From Pseudomonadota bacterium (lineage in GTDB: Bacteria; Pseudomonadota; Alphaproteobacteria; Parvibaculales; Parvibaculaceae): a stretch of 11,565 bases of DNA. The number at the start of each line of letters is the position of its first letter. The stretch's first letter is position 1. The position numbers and the translations under genes are program-made. Below, piece by piece: positions 1 through 7,084 of this stretch. Where the stretch lies: positions 1 through 11,565 of the forward strand of contig JAJXZC010000518.1 in assembly GCA_021780275.1 (NCBI GenBank). Direction: 5' to 3'. The notes beneath the pieces were generated by a model. That model did not search any database, had not been told where the DNA came from, and saw only the letters and a program-made list of their open reading frames with translations.

Positions 1-104
1 GACCTCAGGTGGCCGGCTTCATCTCGGAATGGTGGCCGGAATCAAATCGGAACGCCGGCCGGCATCAAATCGGAATCCCCGGCCGGAATGCGTCGGAATT
101 CGCA
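1..104 (+). mobile_element. IS21-family element, right end with multiple terminal repeats (partial)
   Basis: Four near-identical units, each starting GGCCGG and ending TCGGAA, begin at positions 11, 34, 57 and 81, a period of 23-24 bp. Such serial subterminal repeats are the transposase-binding sites at ends of IS21-family elements, and the wording of these units is familiar from rhizobial IS21 relatives. The end appears to be at 104, where the sequence finishes in CA, as expected for the 5'-TG...CA-3' tips of this family. The boundary is supported independently: the very next base starts a recognisable group II intron domain V remnant. The transposase genes istA/istB would lie to the left, outside the window. 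No intact gene is present here. Confidence 0.7.
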
Positions 105-173
105 GGATGAGTCGAGAGGCTCACGTCCGGTTCTGGGAGGGCGTGGGGGTGCAATTCCCCCGCGCTACTCGAC
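105..173 (+). ncRNA. Group II intron 3' end: interrupted domain V plus complete domain VI
   Basis: Positions 105-133 form the last 29 nt of a 34-nt domain V. GGAT (105-108) pairs with GTCC, a two-base AC bulge follows, and the distal stem GAGTC/GGCTC is closed by a GAGA (GNRA) tetraloop. The fragment ends in the typical GGTTC. The first five bases (expected GAGCC, including most of the catalytic triad) are missing because the IS21-type end sits there. Positions 141-165 form the domain VI stem: GCGTGGGGG (141-149) pairs with CCCCCGCGC (157-165). An unpaired A at 167 lies 7 nt from a 3' end at C173 (CTACTCGAC), the usual place for the branch-point adenosine and an AY 3' splice end. Domains I-IV and any reverse transcriptase are absent, so this is a dead relic. 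Confidence 0.8.
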
Positions 174-338
174 TATCTGCGCGCCCACGACAGCGTGTCC
201 GAGGCGCGGGCGTCGATCTCGAGCCGCTCGCGAAGCGCGCTCTTCATAGCGCCGTAGCGAGCGAGCGGCTTGCGGCGGTCATCGGCGTTCGCCGGTAGGG
301 TCGGGTTGCGATGTCCAACGCAAACCGAGGAACCACCG
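174..338. other. Unassigned 165-bp stretch between intron relic and IS256 fragment
   Basis: This starts with what would be the 3' exon of the group II intron (TATCTGCGCG from 174) and ends with the leader of the IS256-type transposase, including a GAGGAA ribosome-binding site at 328-333 just before the ATG at 339. A short minus-strand frame, readable around 173-253 and rich in Arg, Ala and Glu, could be a gene tail, but I recognise no family in it. The inverted repeat of an IS256 element is not evident. I see no other feature. Confidence 0.4.
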
Positions 339-460
339 ATGACCGACGAGATGATGAACCTTCGCGCGCTCGTGGAGAAGACCCCCGACGCCGACATTCT
401 ACGCGAGATGATCGGCTTTGCCGCCGAGCGGCTGATGGAGATCGAGGTGGGCGCCCTGCT
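339..460 (+). pseudogene. IS256-family (Mutator-type) transposase, N-terminal fragment
   Basis: The frame from ATG 339 reads [20 protein letters not shown] and continues [20 protein letters not shown]. This is the characteristic N-terminus of alphaproteobacterial IS256-type transposases (about 400 residues when complete). A GAGGAA ribosome-binding site lies 5 nt upstream. Resemblance stops after EVGAL (about residue 40); family members normally continue with a Gly/Ala-rich segment and an R-N-G-Y motif before the DDE domain. All catalytic residues are therefore missing. The frame does not stop but continues into exonuclease III-like sequence, so the junction lies near 456-470. Reading by eye cannot place it to the base. 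The product would be inactive as a transposase. Confidence 0.75.
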
Positions 461-692
461 CAAACAGCGATGGACGGACGCATTGCGCGCCACACATCCT
501 GACGAGCGGATCTACACGTTTTGGCACTATATGCGCCGGCGCTCGGAGCACGACGCCGGCCTTCGTCTCGACCACGTCCTCTTAAGTCCGACGATTGCGT
601 CGCGTCTCAAGCATGCGGAAGTTGATCGAAAAGTGCGTGGATACGAAGGAGCGAGCGATCATGCGCCGGTGTGGATCGACCTTGCCCGCTGA
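461..692 (+). pseudogene. xthA: Exodeoxyribonuclease III, C-terminal fragment fused to IS256 start
   Basis: The sequence from [19 protein letters not shown] to the stop at 690-692 matches the last 75 or so residues of ExoIII/XthA-type DNA-repair nucleases (usual length about 260). The C-terminal signatures are present: a [11 protein letters not shown] segment and the terminal [10 protein letters not shown] motif, which carries the family's conserved Asp-His pair. The N-terminal two thirds, with the metal-binding Glu and other catalytic residues, are gone. The fragment is in frame with the IS256 start at 339, giving a 117-residue chimera that begins with a plausible ribosome-binding site and could still be translated. 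Activity is not expected. It faces the 3' end of the minus-strand operon. Confidence 0.8.
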
Positions 693-761
693 TCGATCGT
701 TATGGGCCCACTACGGTCATTCGAATTCGCTGGCCCGCTTCCTGAAACGTGACCATTGCCT

Positions 762-797
762 TAAGATACGAATTCAAATTGTTGCGGTTGAATCTTA
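762..797 (-). terminator. AT-rich imperfect hairpin after the operon, possible 3' end structure
   Basis: On the minus strand, 16 nt beyond the stop codon of the ATPase gene, ATTCAA (793-788) can pair with TTGAAT (777-772) around a 10-nt loop. The flanking TAAG and CTTA can extend the stem across a bulge. There is no clear T run, so it does not meet the standard for an intrinsic terminator. It is the only structure I can see between the operon and the convergent exonuclease III fragment, in the gap at 693-812. Confidence 0.25.
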
Positions 798-812
798 GCT
801 CATTCTCCGCGT

Positions 813-2375
813 TCAATCCGCTGTGCCGATGTAAATGTGCCGCAAACGGCTGTTCGACGCTATTTCGCTCGGTGTCCCCGAAAGCGCGAATGAACCGTGT
901 TCAAGCACATAGGCATAGTCGGCCAGAGCTAGCGCGCGATCTACATCTTGCTCGATTACGATTAGTGTGACGCCGGCCTGCTTCAGCAAAGCAAGCGCTT
1001 CGTAGAGTTTGTCCATCATGACGGGCGCGAGGCCTAGCGAAATTTCGTCGAAGATCACGAGGCGTGGGCGGGCCATCAGGGCGCGGCCGATAGCGAGCAT
1101 TTGCTGCTGACCTCCGGACATGGATGTACCCAGTTCCGCCCTTCGTTCGCCCAGAACAGGAAACAAATCGTAGACCGTCCCGAGGCGACTGCCCATAATC
1201 TTCGCGCGGGTGCCGCGGGCTGCAATTTTCAAGTTATCTTCGACCGATAGTGTCGAGAAGATACGCCGACCTTCCATGCAATGTGCGATTCCGAGTGAGG
1301 CGATGCGGTGCGGCGGCAGGCCACCGACAGCTTGGCCCGCGATTTCGATGCGGCCGGAACTCGGCGCGATGGCGCCAGTGATCACCCGGGCGAGCGTCGT
1401 CTTCCCGGCACCATTCGCGCCGAGGATCGCAATGGCTTGACCCTCGTTCAAAGTGAGGTCGAGCCCCTCCAGTACGCGCGCCTGTCCATATCCGGCGGCT
1501 ACGCGATCCATGCGCAGCAGCGGGATGGAAGACGCACCGGAGTACGTAGCGATCAAGGGCGCCAACCGCCGGCGTTCCTCGCTCGGCGATTCAATGTGGA
1601 TAACGTCGTTCGACGCGTCCGAGCGATCACTTTTGGGGGCGCCCTTCGCTCCGCCCGTCCCGAGATAGACGGCGGCGACCTGATCGTTGGCGAAGACTTC
1701 GGCGGTCGGACCCTCGATCAGCTTCTTGCCGAAATTGAGCACCATCGAGCGCTCGCAACATTCTCGGACGACGCGGAGCACGTGCTCGACGATGACGATG
1801 GCCGTGCGCTCATCGAGGATCGCCTTGATGAGGGCGATGAGTTCGGTGATCTCGCTGTCCACGAGACCGGCGCCGACTTCGTCAAGCAGCACCACGCGGG
1901 GCCTCAGCGCCAGCGCACGCGCGACCTCAAGCCGCTTGCGGCGGAGCAGCGGCAGGGCGCGGGCTGTTATTCCCGCAGCGTCCGCAAGCCCGGTGCGTTC
2001 CAGCAGGGCAAGGCGCTCGGCGCGAGCCTTCGTTGAGGAAATGAAGGGGGCAATGGAATATTGCGCGACTTCGAGATTTTCTTCGACTGTCATGTCGAGG
2101 AAGGGACGCGGAATTTGGTAAGTTCGCCCGATGCCGGCGCGAGCGCGCTCGGAAGCCGGCAGTCGTGAGACGTCGCGCCCGTCGAGACGGATGCTTCCCT
2201 GGCTTGGCGCCAGCGCGCCGCCGATAAGACCGATCAAGGTCGACTTGCCTGCCCCGTTGGGGCCGATAACGCCTGTGATCGTTCCGCGCTGAAGCGTCAG
2301 ATCGACGTTGTCGATTGCAATCAAGCCTCCGTATCGCTTTACGACGCTAGAAACTTCGAGGATGGAAGCGTTCAT
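813..2375 (-). CDS. Fused LivG-LivF-type ABC transporter ATPase (two nucleotide-binding domains)
   Basis: This protein of 520 residues should power a HAAT (branched-chain amino acid type) importer from the cytoplasmic face. Domain 1 (about 1-242, LivG-like) has Walker A GPNGAGKST at 38-46, Q-loop Q87, Walker B VVLLDE at 161-166 and H-loop H198. A polar linker spans about 243-283. Domain 2 (about 284-520, LivF-like) has Walker A GANGAGKTT at 319-327, signature MSGGQ at 419-423, Walker B LVIFDE at 439-444 and Q476 at the H-loop position, as in many LivF proteins. The two ATPases are normally separate genes of about 250 codons each. In domain 1 the signature, normally LSYGQ, reads LPLLR (141-145), and DEP after Walker B is DEV, so one composite ATP site looks degenerate. 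The start overlaps the upstream permease stop (ATGA), and it is the last gene of the series. Confidence 0.93.
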   Translation of the reverse strand: MNASILEVSSVVKRYGGLIAIDNVDLTLQRGTITGVIGPNGAGKSTLIGLIGGALAPSQGSIRLDGRDVSRLPASERARAGIGRTYQIPRPFLDMTVEENLEVAQYSIAPFISSTKARAERLALLERTGLADAAGITARALPLLRRKRLEVARALALRPRVVLLDEVGAGLVDSEITELIALIKAILDERTAIVIVEHVLRVVRECCERSMVLNFGKKLIEGPTAEVFANDQVAAVYLGTGGAKGAPKSDRSDASNDVIHIESPSEERRRLAPLIATYSGASSIPLLRMDRVAAGYGQARVLEGLDLTLNEGQAIAILGANGAGKTTLARVITGAIAPSSGRIEIAGQAVGGLPPHRIASLGIAHCMEGRRIFSTLSVEDNLKIAARGTRAKIMGSRLGTVYDLFPVLGERRAELGTSMSGGQQQMLAIGRALMARPRLVIFDEISLGLAPVMMDKLYEALALLKQAGVTLIVIEQDVDRALALADYAYVLEHGSFALSGTPSEIASNSRLRHIYIGTAD

Positions 2376-3319
2376 TGCGCGACACTCCTCCGGATGACGA
2401 GGCCGGGGTTGGCGAACAGTCCGACAACGCCGCGCGGAGCAAAGCGGATCAGAACGATCAGAATGAGCCCGGCAATCGCGATGTGAGCTTCCGGATAGTC
2501 AGCCAGCAGCTCTCCAAGGCCGATCACGAACACGGCTCCGACGACCGCTCCGAGGCGCAGGCCGACGCCGCCGATGATCACCATCGAGAGTACATCGATC
2601 GACCATTGCAAACCAAACATGCCGTAGGGTTCGATGGCGCCAAGCTTGACCGACTGGACCGCTCCGACCGTGCAGGCAAGGGCGCTCGCCAACATGAAGG
2701 CGCCAAGTTTCACACGATAGGGTCGCACCCCCATCTGAGCTGCGGCGTCCTCGTCGTCACGCACCGCCCTCAGGATTACCGAGATGCGAGTGCGCGCGCA
2801 GAGTGTCACCGCGAGAGACGCGGCGAGGGCGACGACGAGCGCATAGCGGAACAGAACCGGCAATTCCGGTGGATCGTTCCGGAGTACGATCCCGGTCGCC
2901 CCACCGAAGAAGGGAAGATTGACCATGGTGAGCCGCAGCAATTCGGCGAGCGCGAGTGTGCCAACAGTGAAATAGAGGCCGCGCAGCCTGAACAGCGCGG
3001 GGGAAACGAAGGCGGCGAGCAGGGCGCCGGCCGCCGCGGCGCCGATGAGCGTCAGGGGCAGCGGCAGATCGAGATTGTTCAGTAGGCCGAATGCTACATA
3101 GGCGCCAAGCCCGACGAAGCAGGACGTGCCGAGCGATACGAGGCCCGCCGATCCCGCCATAAGGTTCCAGCCCTCAGCGAGCGTCAGATAGATCAGGGTG
3201 CGGAAGCCTATTTGCAGCCAATAGTCGTCGAAGACATTCGGCGCGAACCAGAGAACAACCGCAAGGGCCAGGATGATCGCAACCTCTAGGGAGCCACGAG
3301 AACCATGAGTTCTGATCAT
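2372..3319 (-). CDS. LivM-type ABC transporter permease
   Basis: This is a membrane protein of 315 residues, with hydrophobic spans throughout (for example about 12-27, 40-60, 88-108, 158-175, 205-225, 243-268 and 276-292). It matches LivM-type permeases of HAAT importers. The sequence RAVRDDEDAAAQMGV followed by RVKLGAFMLA (about 184-211) is the cytoplasmic EAA-type loop that docks onto the ATPase. Length is normal for the family. It overlaps the preceding permease gene and the following ATPase gene by 4 bp (ATGA) on each side, implying coupled translation. Substrate cannot be read from the permease. By position it should carry the compound degraded by the enzymes encoded upstream. Confidence 0.93.
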   Translation of the reverse strand: MIRTHGSRGSLEVAIILALAVVLWFAPNVFDDYWLQIGFRTLIYLTLAEGWNLMAGSAGLVSLGTSCFVGLGAYVAFGLLNNLDLPLPLTLIGAAAAGALLAAFVSPALFRLRGLYFTVGTLALAELLRLTMVNLPFFGGATGIVLRNDPPELPVLFRYALVVALAASLAVTLCARTRISVILRAVRDDEDAAAQMGVRPYRVKLGAFMLASALACTVGAVQSVKLGAIEPYGMFGLQWSIDVLSMVIIGGVGLRLGAVVGAVFVIGLGELLADYPEAHIAIAGLILIVLIRFAPRGVVGLFANPGLVIRRSVAQ

Positions 3320-4197
3320 TGGCGCGCCCGGGACAGGAAGCCGTCCGGACGGAAGGCCAACACAAGCAGAAACAGCGCCATCCCGACGAGATCGCGATAG
3401 CCGTCGCCCAAGGTAAGGCCGCCGAGGCTCTGTAGGACGCCGAGCGCGAGACCGCCAACCAGCGTCCCCAGCACGTTGCCAAGCCCGCCAAGCACGACGA
3501 CAGCGAGTGAGTTCAGGAGATAGGCGCCGCCGCTCGACGGGCTGAACTGGAAAGCTGTGCCGATCAGCGTGCCGCCGACCGCCGCGCAGGCTGCTCCCAG
3601 CGCGAAGGTAAGCATCTGCACCCGCTTAACGTCAACGCCGAGCGTCGCTGCGGCGCCCGGGTCTATTGCGCTGGCTCTGAGATCACGTCCAAAGCTTGTG
3701 CGCGATACGAGCCAGTGCACGGCGAGAATGCAGACCACGGATATGGCGAAGCCTATGAGATAGATCAGCGGGACGGTAACCGGCCCGAAAGTGAGCGGCA
3801 GCGTCGCATAGTCGCGGGCGATCGAGCGAGTATCAGCACTGAATATTAGTACAAACCCGTTTTCGAGAATGATCGAGACGGCGAACATCGTCATCATCTG
3901 CGCTTCCGGCCCGCGCTCGGCGAGCGGCCTCAGCAGCAGTCGATAGAGAGGGATCGCCAGCAAGGCGACGAAGAGCGCGATCACCGGAAGTCCGAGCAAC
4001 GGATCGACGCCGGTGTACTGAAGGAAGAAGAGGCCGGAATAGGCTCCGACCACAAGAAAGTCGCCATGCGCCAGATTGACCAGACGCATGACGCCAAGGA
4101 CGATGGAGAGACCGAGAGCGGTCAGACCCAACATGCCGCCCAGCAGCACGCCCGACACTATTGCAGAGGATGCAACACTGAGATTAGGCATGACCAT
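3316..4197 (-). CDS. LivH-type ABC transporter permease
   Basis: This is the partner permease of 293 residues. The N-terminal part, with GLTALGLSIVLGVMRLVNLA then HGDFLVVGAY (about 24-53), is the classic LivH opening. The EAA-type loop RASAIDPGAAATLGVDVKRV lies at about 174-193, and LAVVVLGGLGNVLGTLVGG (231-249) is another hallmark. I chose the ATG at 4197 because homologues begin just before this first helix. The frame stays open upstream to 4284, but that 29-residue Arg-rich extension overlaps the binding-protein gene and lacks a ribosome-binding site. The start is 11 nt after the binding-protein stop, with GGA close upstream. A second ATG at 4191 is also possible. It overlaps the next permease by 4 bp. 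Confidence 0.92.
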   Translation of the reverse strand: MVMPNLSVASSAIVSGVLLGGMLGLTALGLSIVLGVMRLVNLAHGDFLVVGAYSGLFFLQYTGVDPLLGLPVIALFVALLAIPLYRLLLRPLAERGPEAQMMTMFAVSIILENGFVLIFSADTRSIARDYATLPLTFGPVTVPLIYLIGFAISVVCILAVHWLVSRTSFGRDLRASAIDPGAAATLGVDVKRVQMLTFALGAACAAVGGTLIGTAFQFSPSSGGAYLLNSLAVVVLGGLGNVLGTLVGGLALGVLQSLGGLTLGDGYRDLVGMALFLLVLAFRPDGFLSRARQ

Positions 4198-4208
4198 TCT
4201 AGTCCGGT

Positions 4209-5399
4209 TCAAGGAAGTGGGAAGAGTAGTTCGCCGGTCTTGCTCTCTTTGGGAGATACAATGACCGTCTTTCCGCCTTGCCACTGAAGCGCTACGACCG
4301 GCAGCTTCGCGGTATGGTTCTCGGAGAACTTGATTGGACCCACAACGTAGGTCTTGTCCGTCTTGGCGATCGCCGCGTTGATCTTTTCGGGGTCCGTCGA
4401 TCCCGCCGCCGCGATGGCGTCCAGCAGGACCTGCGCGGCTGCGTAGGAGTCAGCGATGTGCTGGCTGCTCGACAGCTTCGTTTCGGCTTCAAATGACTTG
4501 GCGAGATCGGCAGCGCCGGGATACGGGAACGACGGATCCCAGTAACCGCCGACCAGAATCCCGTCGGAGAGCTTGCCGAGCGCTTCGGCAAATTGCACGG
4601 GCTCCGCGCCCTTCTCGATATTCAGGATCTTCGGCGTGTAACCGGCAGCGGCCATCTGTTTACGAATGGCGATCGCCTGGGGCGTGATCGCGTCGACGAG
4701 CACGACGTCGGCCCCCATCGACTTGGCTTCACCAATGATCGAAGTGAATTGCGCGTTGTCGACCGGGAACTCGGCATTTTGCACGATTTCATAACCAGCG
4801 GCTTTTGCGAGTTCAGGCCAGATGTGTCCGCCCACTGCCTGTCCATCCGGGCCGTTGTCGTGCCAGACCGCAATCTTCTTATTAGTCTGCACGTTGGCCT
4901 CGGCCATCGTCTTGAACTGGGCGGCGGCCAGATCGGGCACGCTGAAGAATATGTCCCAGGCATAGTGCCACTTGCGGACGGACAAGAAGGGTTCGAGCGG
5001 ATCGCAACCGGTTACGATCGGCTTCTTGGCGCGGTCTGCGACGAGCGCCCCGGCGTTCACAAGGGCAGGTGTGCAGGAACCGAGCAGTGCGACGGCGTGG
5101 TCACGCGAGATCAGTGTTTCCGTATTCGAAGCGGACGCATTGGGGTCCGTCTTGTCATCGCGGATGATGAGCTTCACCTGCTCCTTTTTGCCGGCGATGG
5201 CGATACCGCCTGCCTTGTTCACCTCGTCGACGGCGCGCTTGTAGCCCCATTGCTGGAAGCTGCCGAACCCGGCGAGCGGGCCGGAGAGGGGCAATGAAGC
5301 GCCGATCACGATGTCATCGGCGAACGCGGCGCCGCAACCGATGGTCGCGACCAAGGCGGCCACAGCGGCCCCTTTCCTGAGATAGGCACTGTGATTCAT
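4209..5399 (-). CDS. Periplasmic substrate-binding protein of HAAT-type ABC importer
   Basis: This protein of 396 residues starts with a signal peptide (basic MNHSAYLRKG, hydrophobic 11-26, AFA|DD cleavage predicted after A27). A cysteine at 22 is poorly placed for a lipobox, so a soluble periplasmic protein is more likely than a lipoprotein. The mature part matches the Peripla_BP_6 (Leu/Ile/Val-binding-like) fold. It has IVIGASLPLSGPLAGFG at the first strand, an IRDDKTDP segment, two cysteines (C109, C132) near the first lobe of the cleft, and a second lobe from about 175. Aromatic residues (W145, Y287, W288) may line the cleft. The ligand is unknown; HAAT proteins bind amino acids but also aromatic acids and other organics. 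A strong GGGAGGAATT ribosome-binding site precedes the start, 40 nt after the PhlG-like gene. Confidence 0.93.
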   Translation of the reverse strand: MNHSAYLRKGAAVAALVATIGCGAAFADDIVIGASLPLSGPLAGFGSFQQWGYKRAVDEVNKAGGIAIAGKKEQVKLIIRDDKTDPNASASNTETLISRDHAVALLGSCTPALVNAGALVADRAKKPIVTGCDPLEPFLSVRKWHYAWDIFFSVPDLAAAQFKTMAEANVQTNKKIAVWHDNGPDGQAVGGHIWPELAKAAGYEIVQNAEFPVDNAQFTSIIGEAKSMGADVVLVDAITPQAIAIRKQMAAAGYTPKILNIEKGAEPVQFAEALGKLSDGILVGGYWDPSFPYPGAADLAKSFEAETKLSSSQHIADSYAAAQVLLDAIAAAGSTDPEKINAAIAKTDKTYVVGPIKFSENHTAKLPVVALQWQGGKTVIVSPKESKTGELLFPLP

Positions 5400-5439
5400 T
5401 TGAATTCCTCCCTGATTGATTTTTGTGTCCGTTCGTTGA

Positions 5440-6111
5440 TCAGAAGGCGTTGTCGAGCGTCACGCGCTTGTAAAGAGTCGGCAAAATGTCGGCGAGATAG
5501 CCCATTTCCTCGACACAATGGGTGTGCAGTCGGCGAGCGAAGTCGGGCGTCAGATTTTCCGCGCGTTTCTGACGGATCACCGCTTCCGGGATCGTCACGG
5601 TGGGGTCGCGATGCGCGATATCGCCGAGCCAGAAACGCGAACGCATCTCGCATCCGTAGTCGGTGTCGCGGATAAAGTGGGTCATGCGGCCAAGATGGAT
5701 CGGCGCATCGAGCAAACCGGGCCGCGCGCATACGGCGAAAACCCCTGCTTGTTTGTATTTGACGGGATCGAAGGTTTCTGCGGGTTCATGGAAGCTGATG
5801 CGCAGACGCTCGACAGGTGTGTCACGTCCGCCAAGATGCTCCTCGACCAGATGCGCAGCGCCTATATATTTGCCGTCTACGCGGCCTTCCCAGCCGCTAT
5901 AGATATGGTCGGTCGGGTGCCAAAGGCGATACCAGGAGATGTCGCCGAGCCAACCAAACCACCAATCGATCATCTTGGCGCGGCAACCCACCATCCGGGT
6001 CAGGCCCGCCACAAGCCACTTTCCATCTTCAAGCTCAGTATAGCCAGACTCGAACGGCTGATAGCCAGGCTTCAGCATTTCGTTGGCGTCTTCGAACCGC
6101 AAACCGCTCAT
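5440..6111 (-). CDS. PhlG-like C-C hydrolase (DAPG/phloretin hydrolase family)
   Basis: This protein of 223 residues resembles the zinc-dependent 2,4-diacetylphloroglucinol hydrolase PhlG and phloretin hydrolase, which cut the carbon-carbon bond between the phloroglucinol ring and an acyl side chain. Visible signatures are the aromatic-rich MIDWWFGWLGDISWYRLWHP segment (47-66) continuing TDH (67-69), an H87..EEH (90-92) cluster, and a C-terminal H198-x3-E202 pair of the kind that binds zinc in PhlG. Pseudomonas PhlG is about 290 residues, so this is a shorter family member, trimmed mainly at the N-terminus. A very good ribosome-binding site (GGGAGGAGAGG) precedes the ATG, 26 nt after the BKACE stop. 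The fold assignment is fairly firm. The acylphloroglucinol substrate is inference from family and neighbours; other beta-diketone-like substrates remain possible. Confidence 0.75.
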   Translation of the reverse strand: MSGLRFEDANEMLKPGYQPFESGYTELEDGKWLVAGLTRMVGCRAKMIDWWFGWLGDISWYRLWHPTDHIYSGWEGRVDGKYIGAAHLVEEHLGGRDTPVERLRISFHEPAETFDPVKYKQAGVFAVCARPGLLDAPIHLGRMTHFIRDTDYGCEMRSRFWLGDIAHRDPTVTIPEAVIRQKRAENLTPDFARRLHTHCVEEMGYLADILPTLYKRVTLDNAF

Positions 6112-6137
6112 GACCTCTCCTCCCAGTGAAGCTTTTG

Positions 6138-7079
6138 TCAGAAGCCGACGTTGTCGCCGCCTTTCAGGGCCAGAATGTCGCGCGCCTCGGCAGGCGTTGC
6201 GATGGAATGCCCAAGCTCTTCGAGAATTCGCCGCATTTTGGCAACCTGCTCGGCATTCGAGGCGGCGAGCTTGCCACGGCCGATGTAGAGCGAGTCCTCT
6301 AGGCCTACGCGAACGTTTCCACCTAACATCGCGGCATGGGTAGCGAAGGGGATCTGCGAGCGCCCGGCCGCAAGCACCGACCAGCGATAGTCGTCGCCGA
6401 ACAGACGGTCCGCGGTCTCTTTCATGAACATCATGTTGCGCGTTTCAGCGCCGATGCCGCCGAGGATGCCGAAGATCGTTTGCACGAAGAACGGCGGCTT
6501 CACGAGCTTGCGGTCGACGAAATGGGCGAGATTGTAGAGGTGGCCGACGTCGTAGCACTCATGCTCGAAACGCGTGCCGTGTTCTTCGCCTAGCAACTTG
6601 AGTATGCGCTCGATGTCACGAAATGTGTTTCGGAAGATGAAATCGTCGGTACCGCGAAGATAGGGCTCTTCCCAGTCGTGTTTCCAGTTCGTGTAGCGAT
6701 CCGCCAGCGGATAGATGCCGAAATTCATCGATCCCATATTGAGCGAGCACATCTCCGGCTTGGCGATAAGTGGCGCGGCGAGCCGCTGCTCGACTGTCAT
6801 GTTGAGCCCGCCGCCCGTCGTGACGTTGATGACCGCGTCAGTCGATTGCTTGATGCGCGGCAGGAATTGCATGAAAACCGCCGGGTCGGGCGTAGGCCGG
6901 CCGTCCTTTGGATCACGCGCATGCAGGTGCAGGATGGAAGCGCCGGCTTCGGCCGCCGCGATCGACTGTGCCGCAATGTCATCGGGCGTATAGGGCAGCG
7001 CGTCCGACATCGTCGGCGTATGAATACCGCCAGTGACAGCGCAGGTGATGATGACCTTGTCGGATTTAACTTTTGCCAT
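6138..7079 (-). CDS. Beta-keto acid cleavage enzyme (BKACE, DUF849)
   Basis: This enzyme of 313 residues belongs to the TIM-barrel family of 3-keto-5-aminohexanoate cleavage enzyme (Kce). These enzymes use zinc to condense a beta-keto acid with acetyl-CoA, giving acetoacetate and a new acyl-CoA. Visible are the N-terminal IITCAVTGG strand, the zinc ligands in LHLHARDP (H51, H53), INVTTGGG (84-91), and RVGLED (257-262), whose Arg, Glu and Asp match catalytic or ligand residues of Kce. The ATG at 7079 is chosen: homologues start here and it lies 5 nt after the upstream stop. The frame runs on to 7187 with a low-complexity extension inside the neighbouring gene. In context the keto acid may be 3,5-dioxohexanoate (triacetate), which would make it a triacetate acetoacetate-lyase. 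Dehydrocarnitine cleavage is the main alternative. Confidence 0.9.
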   Translation of the reverse strand: MAKVKSDKVIITCAVTGGIHTPTMSDALPYTPDDIAAQSIAAAEAGASILHLHARDPKDGRPTPDPAVFMQFLPRIKQSTDAVINVTTGGGLNMTVEQRLAAPLIAKPEMCSLNMGSMNFGIYPLADRYTNWKHDWEEPYLRGTDDFIFRNTFRDIERILKLLGEEHGTRFEHECYDVGHLYNLAHFVDRKLVKPPFFVQTIFGILGGIGAETRNMMFMKETADRLFGDDYRWSVLAAGRSQIPFATHAAMLGGNVRVGLEDSLYIGRGKLAASNAEQVAKMRRILEELGHSIATPAEARDILALKGGDNVGF

Positions 7080-7084
7080 GGAAT

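Noticed and set aside
11..104. Short regularly spaced repeats as a CRISPR array
   Set aside because: The 23-24 bp period leaves no spacer sequence between units, the repeats diverge, and their wording and CA end fit IS21 subterminal repeats.
693..812. Small plus-strand frames between the exonuclease III fragment and the operon end
   Set aside because: They have no ribosome-binding site or recognisable protein, and they run antisense into the ATPase gene.
1308..2036. Long plus-strand open frame opposite the ABC ATPase gene
   Set aside because: It is the antisense shadow of a well-supported gene; the protein is low-complexity, Arg/Asp-rich and matches no family. The same holds for the plus-strand frames at 2375-3085, 4593-5297, 5518-6129, 6678-7292 and 7937-8596.
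4209..5399. Lipoprotein signal at Cys22 of the binding protein
   Set aside because: The residues before the cysteine (T-I-G) do not fit the lipobox well, while AFA|DD a few residues later is a normal signal peptidase I site.
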